DNA of 64,000 bases from Macrothele yani (GCA_039090855.1 CM077007.1:17967515-18031514), one strand, 5' to 3'. Positions 23,420-35,800 are shown, counted from the stretch's first letter. The notes: generated from the letters alone by a model not told the origin. A program made the numbers and translations.

Positions 23420-23500
23420 CATACTACAATAGTCTGCTGGAAGTGGGTGTGGACTATCTACAGTTCATTGGTATTAGACACAACTGCAAGAGAAAGACAG

Positions 23501-23540
23501 ACTTGTATGAAGAATAAGTACACTTATTCTTCATACAAGT
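23501..23540. repeat. 19-bp-arm palindrome
   Basis: Nearly perfect 40-base palindrome just outside the long-TIR element, with arms ACTTGTATGAAGAATAAGT and its complement and two central bases that do not pair. Confidence 0.95.
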
Positions 23541-23769
23541 CTTCCAGAATCAGTGATGAAAAGGTACAACCAGTGGATGGCTTTTATGGAAGATTTACCC
23601 CTTTGTATGTTGCATGTTTCATAGTTTGCTATATTAGACTGTTTCCCTCTAATTCCAACCCATTGTCATGAATCTCAACAGTGGTTTTCTGCAGTATTTG
23701 GTTGGAAGCTGCTGTGACATTTAATAGATTTTAGTGATAAGAACTGAAAGAGAAAAGGAGTGACACAAT

Positions 23770-24104
23770 CTCCTGGTGTGAGGTACCACCCAGTTTAACA
23801 AGGAAACAACTATTGCATTGGTGTAAGGCATCATTATGCTCAAAATGTTATACTTCTAGTAGGAAACTGGTTGTGGTGCATAATAATTATTGGTGCTGTA
23901 ACAGGATAATAATGCCCTTTTCCATCATTACTAAACAATATCTCAAAATGTGAATGTCCTCCAGTGGTCTGCAAGATTATCACATCTGTCTTTAGTTAAA
24001 TATGTCAGGAACCTAATTGGAAAGTGCTTGATCTGATATTTGATAGCACTGTTCATCCAAAAATTGGTAGCTGAACAGGAAGAAATCTGGAATCACATAC
24101 TGCA
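23770..24104 (+). pseudogene. Degraded Tc1-like transposase fragment
   Basis: Translated pieces resemble the last third of a Tc1 transposase: QDNNALFHHY for the second catalytic site, NVNVLQWSARLSHLSL for the region of the third, then AEQEEIWNHI. Stops are frequent and the third acidic residue is not visible. Confidence 0.5.
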
Positions 24105-24494
24105 TAGCGTTCGAATTACCCAGTGGTCTGCTGGCCATTGGCCAGTGAAACTTCCGTCAGACCACTGAACTATTGATTTTACTGGCCCAGATGGTCAGTA
24201 AGTACCCCCACCCCCTTCTCCCCCAATTTGTCACAAGTCATAAAATGAAGTTCTGTTTCTTTTACCTTGCTGTATGGCTTTCCTTTTAGGCTGCAAACTA
24301 ATGATAGGTTTAAAGACAAATATTGGAGATACTTCCATTGAAATGATATATTATTTTCTACATGCATACAAAAATGTCTTTATTATTATTATTTTTTTTT
24401 TTTACGGACCAGCGGGCATTTCGATGGGCCAGTGGTTTGTAAATTCTAGTGGTCCGCTGGGCCAGTAAAAGATTTATTTCTAATTCTAACACTG
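24105..24494. mobile_element. Short inverted-repeat element (MITE), hAT-like ends
   Basis: Ends TAGCGTTCGAATTA on the left and the complement of CAGTGTTAGAATTA on the right match at 11 of 14 positions. Inside, blocks such as CCAGTGGTCTGCTGG and GTGGTCCGCTGGGCCAG are inverted repeats of each other. There is no coding sequence. The target duplication is unclear (CTGCAT on both sides). Confidence 0.55.
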
Positions 24495-24638
24495 CTGCAT
24501 GTGACACCTCTTCTACTAATGATAACCAGAATTGTTTTTCATTCTTAAGCTGGGGGGAGTTACTTCTGATATAATTTTCCAAAATAGAAACACTTTTCAT
24601 TGATATCCCAAATGAAATATTGAGTTATTTGTTCTTAT

Positions 24639-24706
24639 GACTACTTGGCCACTAAAGCAGCAAAAAAAAATAACTACTTTTTTGCTGCTTTAGTGGTCAA
24701 GTAGTC
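24639..24706. repeat. 29-bp-arm hairpin at a SINE edge
   Basis: Arms from GACTACTTGGCCACTAAAGC to the complement TGCTTTAGTGGTCAAGTAGTC with a short A-rich loop and one mismatch. The right arm is the worn A-box end of the SINE that follows, so one SINE end has been copied in inverted form. Confidence 0.9.
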
Positions 24707-24862
24707 AGAGCACTGGTTTCTTGCTAGACTGAGCTGGTCTTGGTTTTGACCCTCAAATGAGACATGTGTGGTGTTTGTCTTACAGTACCAAATTAGAGAC
24801 AGGCAACTGCTTGCAGTCCTAAGTGTGGCTCATGGTGGTAGTTAAACTTTGAAACAAAATTG
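24690..24862 (+). mobile_element. Degraded SINE family 2 copy
   Basis: Recognisable by AGTGGTCAAGTAGTCAG (A box), GTGTTTGTCTTACAGTACC, AATTAGAGACAGGCAACTGC and the end GGTAGTTAAACTTTG. Strongly diverged and partly deleted. Confidence 0.7.
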
Positions 24863-25051
24863 CATTACTCCAGAAATTTGGGGGATATTGCAACATCATC
24901 ATGTAAGAGACAGAAAAGTTGATGAGCTGCAAGTCTGTGGTGAAAGGTCTTAGCAACACATAACAAGAAGTAGGGGATCAGAACATGCAAATGAACAGTG
25001 CTTAATGTATATGTACACTTTACCAAAACACAAAGCAAACCTGCTATAAGT

Positions 25052-26649
25052 TCATATTAACAGTTCATATTCCGACTTAGAAATCGATCGGAAAATGCTA
25101 CTATTCATTTTGACGTGCATTATTTAAAAAAAAAAAAAATTTATTCAAACTTTACCTGAAATGCCACTACTATATGCTCGGTATGTTGATGACATCATCA
25201 TTATTTCAAAACTCAGTAATACCGAGCTACAAGATCTAGCTCATCGTTTCAATGTAATCAGCAACACCATTGAACTGACGATTGCATTTGAAGTGAATAA
25301 TAGTCTGTCATTTTTAGACATTCTACTTTAAAAAAATAAAAAGTAGGTTTGAATACACTGTTTTCAGGAAAGCAACGTACATTCCGGTACTCATTCCATA
25401 CTCCTCGCACCATCCTGTTATACATAAAAAAAAATAGCATAGTAAACTTGATTACAAGAGCGTATATGCACACCTCTAATAAAAGGCTAAAGAATCAAGA
25501 GCTTGATTTTATCTTGAAAATATCACAAGATTATGGTTACCCTAACAAACTTATTAAAAATGAATATATGAGAGTAAAAAACATAAGGCAAAGAGAAATG
25601 AAGACAATGAAATTTATAATCAAAGAAAGGTGAGAAAAAATAAATTAAAATATATAGGTGCATTCCCTTACTAGGAAGGTGTCAGTAAAGAAATTAACAG
25701 GCAATGTACCAAATTTGACTTACAACTAGGAAGTTCAGTGAACACCTTGAAAAATCTGACTATTAACAAAAACACAGAGCAAAATATTAGAGGAATCAGG
25801 GTCTTAAGAAATTCCCATTGCACTCATACCCCCAATATCATACATAGGGAGTACTAAAAACAGGTTAAAAAAAAGGCTAAGACAACACATAGCTAACTGG
25901 CAAAAAAAAGAAGCAAAAACTGCATTAGTGCAATTCTGTATTGACCACCGAACATTCCCAAAATACGAAGAAATTAAAATGCTATAAAGGAATAAAAAAT
26001 CAGAGAGACAATTGAGAATGGAGGAATCGATCCTAATTTATAAAAATAAAACAAGGGTGTGCAACCAGAATGACCCTAATACATTATCTAGCCTTTGGAA
26101 AGAGCTAATAAGACAAGAAAAAGAACAACAAAAGAAAAACCGACAAAAGAGTTAAGGGAACAGGGATAGGAAATGAAATGAAGAAGAATACGGAAAGACG
26201 ACATCAACAACCATTTGAAGAGAGAAAAAATATATATATATAAAAAAAAAAAAGGTTGAATTAGTGAAACATAGATGGCACCAGCTAGGTTTAATTAAGA
26301 AAAGTATCTAATACAGCGTATCCGACGAATGGCAACGTGGGGTATCGGACTCCATTGACGAGAAATAAACCATGAACATCGGTGCGAAAGTCGTCACGCT
26401 CCTGAGGATGCCCAAAGACTGGGTGAAAAATTTAGAGCATTAATAACGGTAAAGAATTGAAGTTGTTGAATCCTAAAGTGAAAATCTACTGAATCTACCC
26501 AAAGTAAACAGAGTGTTGGATGTGAAAGGTAGATGCACATACAACGGACAATAGTGTCAACGAAGACCCGAAACGTGCGTGAAAAGTGAATAATCGCTAG
26601 AAACAGAATGCCTAGGTAAGCATTATCCAACTAGAATATTTCCAAGTTT
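25052..26649 (+). mobile_element. Penelope-like retroelement, truncated copy
   Basis: Flanked by a perfect 11-bp duplication CTGCTATAAGT at 25041-25051 and 26650-26660. The left end (ACAGTTCATATTCCGACTTAG) is shared with the second copy starting at 49488. The right end (TAAGCATTATCCAACTAG) also matches that copy. The coding remnant lies between the two. The structure fits a 5'-truncated Penelope-like element carrying a short terminal repeat piece. Confidence 0.82.
25130..26155 (+). pseudogene. Penelope-like reverse transcriptase relict
   Basis: The RT catalytic box reads YARYVDDIIIIS (YVDD at 25182-25193), followed by EVNNSLSFLDILL, a typical Penelope RT sequence (x-FLDv-x). Further on a frame (25349-25633) carries NLITRAYMHTSNKRLKNQEL, matching the post-RT region of Penelope elements. 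Later frames near 25970-26110 end in CNQNDPNTLS..WKEL, resembling the last part of a GIY-YIG-type module, though the GIY-YIG core itself is not visible. Many stops and frame changes; inactive. Confidence 0.72.
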
Positions 26650-26660
26650 CTGCTATAAGT

Positions 26661-27645
26661 ATTGCCCTTGCTAAGAAGTTCTCATTCCTTAGGTAGTTCT
26701 AGCTGCACTTCAATTGAATAATATCTCACCAAAGTGATTTACCAGAATCTGTAACTTGCAGAGCAATCAGAAGAGGCTAGAAGCTGGCCAGACATAAGAG
26801 ATAGTGGCAGAAGCGGTTGGAGTGTCTCAAAGCATCAGCAGTAGAATGCAGGTGTTTCAATTATATTGGAATGGTACAAAGACCAGGGCAGTCAGTCAAT
26901 ATCAACAACACAGGATGATTGGTATTTGAGTTTACTGGCTGGTGGGAGCAGCTGACTAAACAATCAACTGAACTGCAACACCTGTTTACTTTAGCCACTG
27001 GACAACATGTGTATACACAACCACAAAGTGAGCCAAAATGAACTCTTGGGTGTTCATTCACAAGTGATCATTCAAATTTTCAAGATGAATTACAGTTTCT
27101 TTCTCATCTCATTCACTTTCCACTTCCAGTTGTCTCACTACACCAACTGAGCAAATTATTCCTTGCCACAAAGCATAAATTGGCAACTGCCCAAAAGAGC
27201 AGGAGCTTAGTTGACCCATTCACAAGAGCCCATCTCAAACACACCATTCAAATGAATATCAATCGATTTAAGTACACCATTCTGGCCTTATCTCATTCAT
27301 GTTTCATTCCCATTCTTAAGTTTCACCATATTTCCTAGCTAGTGTATATAGTGGCTGGCACTTATGCTCAACATAATTTTTCTTGTTCGGAATTCATTTT
27401 CAAGCCCATGGAGACAGATGAAAATTAGCATGCTGCAACTTCGGTGTGTGTTGCAGTAATTATGGATTAAATTATCATTCACAGTGGTGAGACTAAACCA
27501 TTCACTATGAAGAATCATTCATTGTAAGCAAATTGTTCATGTATGGTCCATCACTGTTTCATAGATTAGTTGTAGTTCAGCCTATAGTCTAATAATCATT
27601 GTGTGCTTCTCTGTCATGAATGAGGAATCTAGAGTAATCTTGCCT
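26661..27645. other. No feature recognised
   Basis: AT-rich DNA with only short frames and no repeat I could place. Confidence 0.4.
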
Positions 27646-28040
27646 TCAGTAGTAGTGGAATCCTTATGTGGGTGGGCATCATCATTAGTGGTGATACAGA
27701 CTTCTACATCATCTGGAATAGACCCCTCATAGCAGTCATATCTAGATGAGATCTTATGACCTATAGTCATGACCTATGCTGTAGCAGTTGGGGATATGCT
27801 CTTCTTCATGGATGATAACACACCACAGCATCAAACCCACATGGTGGAAAACATGCTTCAGGAAAATAACATCAAATTTTTGGACTCGCCTTCTCACTTT
27901 CCGGACCTCAGCCTTGCTGGGTACGCTTTGGACACACTAGGCAGATATGTTGCTGCTTTCCGCATCTGGAGCAGTGTGTATGGCTTTCCTCCATTTTTCA
28001 ATGAGAAGTGGCAGAGATTCTCCATAGAACTGTGAGATAA
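27646..28040 (+). pseudogene. Tc1-like transposase fragment
   Basis: The C-terminal third of a Tc1 transposase: PIVMTYAVAVGDMLFFMDDN with the second catalytic Asp, NMLQENNIKFLDSPSHFPDL, then YALDTLGRYVAAF. The expected PIEH Glu is replaced (LAGYALD), and upstream codons for a WG.I region are frameshifted. No TIR was found near it. Confidence 0.75.
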
Positions 28041-29551
28041 TCTCATTTTTTTTTTTTTTTATGGCTGACTGATGTGCCAGTGTTTTTATGAGGTTGGTAG
28101 TAACCATATGTAGTACTCAAAGTCAGTGTGTATGGCTTTTCTCCATTTCCTCTTGTGTAACTTCATCATTATGTGTTGTCCTATAAAACTGTTGCTATAC
28201 TCAAATGGCTTGTATGCTATCTTTCTCTTTTGTCAGATTTTATGCTCAGATTCTCCTCCATTCATGTTTCCTATCCCAACCCATGATGTGTCTGTCTATG
28301 CACAGTCACTGCTGGAGTTATCTCCTGATTTTTTGAGCAGTGTAGTAATAATCATTTTTTACATGGTCACTGACTTTGGTAAAAATTGTACTGCCCTTTG
28401 GTGGTGTTTCAATTTTAAAGTACATGGGTAGTGGAAAATTCACTGTGACCATTTACAAATATCAAGAAATGCTATTTTGGTATTGGCCAATCAATTCTTT
28501 AAACTTGGAAAGGTGGTGTTACAACCACCTAAGCTGTTAATGTAGCTTGATGTTGCAAAAAAATGTTGGCAATAGTTTTAAAGGTGCTCGAATCTTTCAC
28601 TGTCAGGAAGATTTTCACTCTGCATCTCCAGTTATAACAGTTTAGTTCTTCCACTTGTCCAATTTAGTTTCTTGTGCTTTAATGATAAATATTTGGAAAG
28701 CAATTTGGTAAAAAAAAAAAAACTTGATCTTTTTTGCTTTTTTAATCTCCATATTTTGAAATTAAGCAAATGAAAATCTGAAGGTTTATATCGAAAAACA
28801 ATTCACAACTTAACAAGGTGACATAATTTTCTAGTTTTTTTTTCTTTTCTTTCTTTTTATTTCAGTACAAAAATTTCTGTTGGAGAGAGAGAGAGAAAAA
28901 CTGTATCTGTGTCTTGAAGACAAAATAAAAAAAAATCCCTTTATTTTGTACCATTAGAAACAAGCAAACCCAAATTTTTAGAACTGGATTTTATTTTATT
29001 TATTTATTTATTGTGGTAGTAACTTGCCCTGAATTTCATGTGGATTTAAAGTCCATCATTTCTAAAATTACTTTTCCCTCACTTTGATGAGAAAACATTT
29101 TACTAGCATGTGAAAGCTTTTTCAGTTTTTTATGCTGTTAATATTAGAACTAAAGTACAGTAATTGTGTATTTTCTGTATTGTGGCTTGTTGTATCACAA
29201 AGAAACATATTTAATGAGATCTTTATTTATTAGGTTAAATGAAAGTAAATGGTCTTTCAAAAGTTGCCTAACATTCTATTGACTCCAAAAATCAAGTTTT
29301 TTCTTTGTGCCCTTTCAGCTCAGCACTCAAATGGTAAGGATTTTGTTTTTTAGTCTTTTTCTGTAATTTCACCTGTTAAGTACCGTAGATTCTACATTTG
29401 GATCTCTTTAGATATTTTTAAATAACTGTGATTTCTTTTAGTCTTGTGAATCTCTTTGCAGATGGGATTTTATTGTTTCTTCTAGATCTCCTGATAGTGC
29501 TAATAAAAATTTGTAAGGGGGGAAAATAGGAATTTCTCCATATGACTAACA
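28041..29551. other. No gene recognised
   Basis: Very AT-rich sequence. A duplicated phrase (TGTGTATGGCTTTCCTCCATTT at about 27975, varied at about 28121) suggests a small local duplication of the Tc1 relict end. TATT repeats lie near 28991-29012. Confidence 0.4.
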
Positions 29552-29602
29552 CAGGGATCAATCTAGGCGGCATTTGATATTATTGGCCGGTATCTTCACA
29601 AA
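29552..29602. mobile_element. Isolated transposon terminus, hAT-like
   Basis: CAGGGATCAATCTAGGCGGC followed by ATTTGATA and GTATCTTCACAAAAATA. The same sequence occurs inverted at about 47490-47559 (CAGGGGTGGATCCAGGCGGC). It looks like one end of an element family; no partner end was found next to it. Confidence 0.5.
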
Positions 29603-29792
29603 AATAGGACATTTTCTGTTAGCTGCCCGTCGCCACTATCTTCTGATAGGAATGATCCATTTTGGCAACAAGCTCTTTGAGCAGAGGAACACACGGCCCT
29701 CGGCTGCACATGCGCAGTGCTCACGTGCTACTATATGCATACCACAGTCACCAGTGAGCCAATTCCATCCTTATTTTTCAGTATGTGGTGAC

Positions 29793-31688
29793 CAGGCCTC
29801 ACGAATGTCGGTCGCCAGTCGCCAAATGGCAACCAAATATTTTCTAGTGGCTAGTAATTTTTTTGTGTGTAGTAGCCAATGATGGCGAGTAGATTCCCCT
29901 CCCCCAAGTGAGCAACCATTTTGTTCAACTCCCCCCCACACACACACTAGGTCTCGGCAATGTATCGATACATTGCGAAAAAACGGTGTGAATTTAACAT
30001 TGATGTTACAGTGTTTCAACCATCAAGTTGGTTTCGAGTGACGAAACTACGATTCGTCACCACCGTGACGTAAATGCTCGCGATGTAATTGCCATCGCGC
30101 GCCACCAAGCCGTGACTAAGCACTGTTGTTCGAACTGGTTTTTCCAGTCCGAGACACGTGAATATCGGCTGTTCCTCACGCACGCGTGCCTCTCCGGCGT
30201 AGTTTATCGCGGTGTCTCATTCAGACGCTACATCGGGGGATTGCTCATCGGAAATTCACCTGTCAGGTGAGTAATCGTTGACATCATAGCTTCGAGAGCA
30301 ATCCCATCTGAAGTCCCATCACGATGTAGACGCGATGTTTAAACAGGTTTCTTATCGGGCCTCCGTGCGTTGATGACGCTATTAGGAGGCCGTGTGTTCC
30401 GTGCGTTGGATCTCAGAAATTCACCACAGCTTAGGAATAATAGGAAGTATGTGGCAGGGTTTTTTGACGTGAATGCGCCTTTAAAATCAGACCAGTACTA
30501 GGTGGCCAGTACGGAAAGTTGAGTGTTAACGAAAAAATGTGCATCGAGTTCGGTCTAATAATTTCTATATTATCAACGCGAACAAAACCAACCTAGTGTC
30601 ATTCAATAGCTAAGGGAACGAAGACTTGTTAGGGAGCTTGAGTTACCGTGCAGCTTTGTGCTGTGCTGCACAAACTTCTAATCAGTATAACTCGGCATTG
30701 CAAAGCGCTATGACGTCGAAATTGGTCTCAAACAAAAGCTAACGTCAAGATCTGTCGATTTAAGACATTAGAAGTGAAATCCAATACAGTGTTTGTTATG
30801 AAACTTTAGGTTGCAGTTGAAAAATAAAAAAAAAAAACTCACAATGTCGGCATATACTTGTCAACAAGCCAAGCAGAAATACATCAAACATAGTCTATGC
30901 GAAAGAGCAACTCGCCAGCTTTTGATAAACACCGCAATGTGCACGGCAGAACGCATGAGAAAGTATTGTGAGCGAAAGAAAATTGCTTCGACGGCAGTGA
31001 CGCACAAGCCCGTTGATGTGGAGCATCAGCAAATAACCTCATAAAAACCGGTAATTGGGCATGTCTGAATAGTGACACTTTAAACGACTTAATGGTGATT
31101 AGATGCAATGGCACTTCAATTGAAAATTTTGATCCTCAAAATGCTATTCAATTGTAATTTGCAGATACCTTTGATGAGAAGATCAGACACAGTACATATC
31201 AGTGGTAAACTGTATCAATATTATTAGTGCCACTTTATGTATATATATTCTAACTTTTGTCCCTTTGTTTTAAATATTATTAAAAGAAATCAGACATCTA
31301 AATTCAGTGGCCTCTTAAAAATAAATTATGCATGTGTAAATTAAGATAGTAGGAGTAATGATATTGCAGCACTGAAAATAAATTATCAAAAAATCAATCA
31401 TTTTGGAACTAAAGCATATGCAATATTTGCAATCAATCTAATAATCCTATGCAGTAACTGCTCTGCATCTGTTTTTATGTAGTTAATGGGGGAGGTGTCT
31501 CTCATTAGAAAAAAAAAAAAACATGCACCCATTTAATTTCGTAGAAACATAAGTAGAGAAGTTACTGAATTGTTATTATTATTTTTTTTAATTTCGTATG
31601 GCCAGTAGATTTTGTCATTTGGCTAGTAAAATATTTATTCCACTAGCCACGTTGGCTAGTAGAAATTTCAGGAGTTTCACAAGGGCTG
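29793..31688. mobile_element. hAT-type element with CpG-rich interior
   Basis: A perfect 8-bp duplication GTGGTGAC lies at 29785-29792 and 31689-31696. The ends pair as CAGGCCTCACGAA and CAGCCCTTGTGAAA, with further inverted CTAGTGGCTAGT-type blocks inside. The first 1.1 kb of the interior is conspicuously CpG-rich compared with all flanking DNA. Frames at 30028-30270 and 30811-31044 have no recognisable transposase domain. A non-autonomous hAT element is the best reading. Confidence 0.75.
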
Positions 31689-31837
31689 GTGGTGACCCCT
31701 TGTCTGCGCTTGGGATTCCGTGTGGTCACTCGGAAGGAACGAAGAAACTTACCTTGTGTGTTGAGGTCATGAATGTTGTCCATTCAGTAGGGTTTCTATA
31801 ACCCATCTTCATAATAAATTTCCTTGATTTATTGACA

Positions 31838-32640
31838 CTGGTTAAAGACCGTCAATCTGCCATACATTCTGTTCAAGACAAAGGAGTTCTACATGCCCAA
31901 AGAAATTGCTCTTTAGGTCATGAGATGACATTAACATTAAGTGGAAAAGAGAGATGGTGATGTTATAAACGAGAATGCCAAGAAGAAATATCTTGACATT
32001 CTAATACGTGGTTCACAGCTTCTAAATTAGACTGCAAAATGGATATATTTTTCTTGTATTCATGGAGTTCTGGGTATACAACAATTTCTCTGGAATAATT
32101 ACATGAGAATGGATTCAAGTTTGCTAAGGAATCCTTTGTTGATAGAAGTACCAGGACTGACAGTAGAAATAGATGAAAGTTTTTTTTTTTTTTTCTGAAA
32201 GGAAAAACAGCATTGGTCGTGTATTGCCAGAGCAATCGGTTTTTGGAGGAATTTGCAGGGAAACTCATGAGTGCTTCCTTATGGCTGTTCCAGAGCGAAG
32301 TAGCCGTATTTTAATACCCATTATTAAGCAGTCTATACGTCCTGGGACTACGATAATATCTGACAAATGGCGAACATACAACCTGCTATCTGAAGAAGAT
32401 TATTTGCATTTGCAGGTAAATCATTCACTGAACTTTGGAAATCCCAGTGTAGGTTGCCATACTCAGTCAATGAAATTCATGCGGGAAAAGGCAAAATTTA
32501 ACAACAAAACCCATTGGGGCACTCATAGGAGCATGTTGTATTTGTGCCTATGGGAATTTATGTAGCAGAAGAGGTTGAACAGTGATGGTGATCCATTTAA
32601 AAAAATCTGCAGGAAATTGTAGCGTATTGGCCCCCAGAGT
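31838..32640 (+). pseudogene. Merlin-type (IS1595/ISXO2-like) transposase relict
   Basis: A DDE transposase of the Merlin superfamily. The zinc-ribbon-like N-terminus is seen in pieces (VKDRQSAIHSVQDKGVLHAQ, CYKRECQEE at about 31840-31985). The catalytic core reads TVEIDES (Asp at 32171-32173), GRVLPEQSVFGGICRET, PIIKQSIRPGTTIISDKW (Asp at 32362-32364), VNHSLNFGNP and HTQSMKFM. In the last block the family's catalytic Glu (HTQ..ES.W) is missing. A T run at about 32180 shifts the frame. Inverted repeats were not identified. Confidence 0.85.
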
Positions 32641-32805
32641 AACATTGCTACCTAATTTGTTGGTATTTGTTTTCTTATACTGTATAATTGTTTTTCTTTC
32701 ATATATTTATTAAACCGTATATGTATTGTCTTTATGTGCTGTTATCAGAATAAACTATTTTTTTTATGAGTACTTACAGATTCAAAAATGTATTTTCTTT
32801 TACAG

Positions 32806-32833
32806 TATTCAGTGATTTTCAAGCAAGAACAAG
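32806..32833 (+). CDS. WDR61: WDR61 (SKI8) internal microexon
   Basis: A 28-base exon between a pyrimidine-rich acceptor (TTTTCTTTTACAG) and a donor AAG|GTCAGT. It codes YSVIFKQEQ plus one base, matching the N-terminal strand of WDR61 (in human QYGILFKQEQ). The leftover G joins CA of the next exon at 48804 to give Ala, as in the conserved QEQAHDDAIWS. WDR61/SKI8 is a seven-bladed WD40 protein that bridges the PAF1 transcription complex and the cytoplasmic SKI RNA-decay complex. The start-codon exon must lie upstream; I could not find it. The exon starts in phase 0. Confidence 0.88.
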
Positions 32834-35800
32834 GTCAGTAACAATGAAAAAGTTAAAAAAATGTGCATGTTATATTTTCAATTAGGTAGTAAAAGGAATT
32901 TCAAGAGTGTGTTTAAGTAGATGTGCCACTTAATCTTTGTTGAAATGTTTCCATATATTTTTTCTAAACATTGTGTATGTACATCATCTTGACCATGTCC
33001 ATCTTTCTTTATTTAGCTAAAGAAAGATCAGAAATTGCAGCTGTTTTGTGACTTTTTAATTTATAAAACACAGTGGCTGTGAGCATTTTGTGTACTTTGT
33101 GTTTTACCTTATAAGATTCTTTTATGGAAATAGTTGATTAATAACTATCAACTATATCAAGAGAGTGAGAATTCCTATTGTCCAAATTGATTTTCATTTT
33201 GTTGTCTTATTTTTGTTTTGAAATATTTTGTGGAGCAACTGAAAGGCAGAAGTCTTCTGAAATTTGTACTATAGCTGATTTTTCTTTTTCATGTTCTCAA
33301 AGCCCTTAGTTTTCATGATTTTATCCTGAAATTTTGAAATAATAATTTACTTTTGAAATTTGACTTCTTTTTTTTTTAAATTGAAAGCAGCTATAATCAT
33401 CAATAGCAAAAAGAATGAACTTGTCCTGAGTTAGAATGTTTTGACTACTGCATGCAACCCTTTCCGCTCCCTCTCCTCCACAAGCAATTACAGGCAAACA
33501 ATAGCTGCTGCCACTAAAAATTTCAGTGTTTCCAATGGGCTGGATACTGCTTGTCAGTTTCTGTGAAACATGATGACCCCAGACATATATAATGGTGGTG
33601 TTTCTCTAAATTCCTGAAAAAGTTTTTTTTTTTTTTTTTTTTTTTAATGCGTAATTCAATTTGTTTTCATTGGATTCAAGTGAAATTTGCAGGGTAATCT
33701 TATATGACCAAGTTACAGCATCTACAAAAGATGCAAACATCTGTAAATATTGGTCCAAGGTTGCTGTCATTAAAGATTCTGCTAGTGCTTTCAAATTTGG
33801 TTCCTTATCATCCCATGTTAAAGCATATCTAACACTATCACTGGGTGACACATAGCCTGAAGGGGGATTTTCATGAAATAATTGCATTGTCACGAAGGAA
33901 AGATTTTATCTTGCTGATTCTTGCATCCACTCCTTACGTTTGTGTTAAGTATGCGATCTGACTGCATAAAAACTCTGTTCATTCCATTCCAATTACTAAG
34001 GAGTTCTGGAACATGTGAAGCTGTCCCATGCACTATATGTATGCTTCATACTTAAAACAACAAAAACATAAAGAAAAGAAGCATAAAGCACAAAAAGGAT
34101 GGAAGAGGTAGTAGAAGAATCGATTAAAATATTAGAAGGAAGAAAGAAATGTGCAAAATTTGAACAAATAGCTGATTTGTTGAATGAAGAGAAGGTGTGG
34201 TGATTGAACTGGATATGTCATACAAGCTCCTTGGTCGAAGCTTTAAAAAAATGCTGGTGTTAAAGAAAATAATGAGGAACATTTGAGTTGCCAAAATGAT
34301 GCTGTCTATGGAAAACTAGCAACTAAATGATGCTGTCTATGGAAAACTAACAAAATCACAAAGAAACTCAGCAAAATTTGCCAAGCAATATCCAAATTTC
34401 AAAAAAACTTTTTTAAAGTCACAATAAAATATATATCACTGCAGTCATGGTTTTTTTTTTTTTTTATTTTGCTTCCCTGCAATCAATTTATCCACAAATT
34501 TGTTGAATATCTGCAGTGACCCATTCTGTGTAATTTGAAGGTGTAGTTTGAAAAAAAAAAACAATATATATATAGGTTGAAAAATTGTTATTGCATTTGT
34601 CTCTTCTTAATAGTATATATACAGTATATATATATTGTGTGTGTGTGTAAACAAGCTGGCAGAAACATGTAACGAGAAACAGCTGAAAAATGAAATAAAA
34701 TGTTGGAATTAATATAATATTCTAAATTACGTATAGAATTCAACACATAGCAGTTACATGACAAACATTTAATAGAGAAACACTTCAGTAGTAACTTCTA
34801 ATTTTGTCATCCTTACAGCGATGAAGATGATATGAGGTGGTAAACATGTGTTAAATCAGTTGTTGCAAATGGGGATATGATATGGTGAGTCCAAATTGCA
34901 AGTAAAATTCCATCCTAGTAAACACCTCACAAGACTTAACTTTTTATAATGGAAGCACTTACTGTAGTATTAATCAGTGTTTTACCAAACATACATATTT
35001 TTGATGTTAAGAAAGCGAATCCCACCATGTCATTATCTTTATTAACACTCAGTGACACATCGGCAGTTCCCGATTGGCAAAATACAAAACGTATTGCCCC
35101 TTTCACGAATCGCCAATCTCTTGGGTTTTGTGAACAGTTAGACCCAATCCCTCAGGTTTTCCACCAATAGTTAGATTTGGTCAGATTTTATTATACAGGA
35201 CTTTAAGAGACCATAATATTCAGTCTGGTGAAATTAAATCTTGATTTCTGCTAGTGGTAGCGAGTACATTGCATACTGCATTCCTTTCAATGGAGATAAA
35301 CAAGACAATAGAGCGTTTGAAAAAATCAGCAATGCATGTGCTGCAGATACATGGGAAGTGATACACTAAATAAGAATTGTTGCCACTGTTTTCTTGATGT
35401 AATTGTAAAACTCTTTTTTCTAATAGTAAAAGACCTTCACACCATGCTTACAAGAGAGGGGAAAGTGCAAATGTTTGTGAAAGGCCACAAATGTTTCACA
35501 GTGGGTTGTTTATCATCAATCCTGCTGCACTGAGGTAACTAATCAGGCAAGTTATGTTCTGTTTAGCCCATGGTTGACACCTATGGAACGGATTGGCTGT
35601 CAGTGATACGATAATAATAAAACCTATTGTGCAGGTACTTGCAAAGTTTAGATGCCAGGGTTTTTCTTTTTTTCTTTCTTTTCTTTTTTTGGGGGGGGGG
35701 AGGGGATAAGAAGTCCCCATAATGAAAGAAAAATTAGGGATCTTTTTTGTTTTTTGCTGCTGTTTAATTTTAAAAGTTTGCTGTTATGAAATTGGTTATT

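Noticed and set aside
30028..30292. A first WDR61 exon ending at CTGTCAG|GTGAGT near 30261
   Set aside because: The donor is good, but no upstream ATG gives a frame that ends in phase 0, as the 32806 exon requires, and the region lies inside an hAT-type element.
33606..33893. Possible host exon on the minus strand (95 codons)
   Set aside because: No recognisable domain, the frame ends in a poly-Lys run from a T tract, and no splice sites were convincing.
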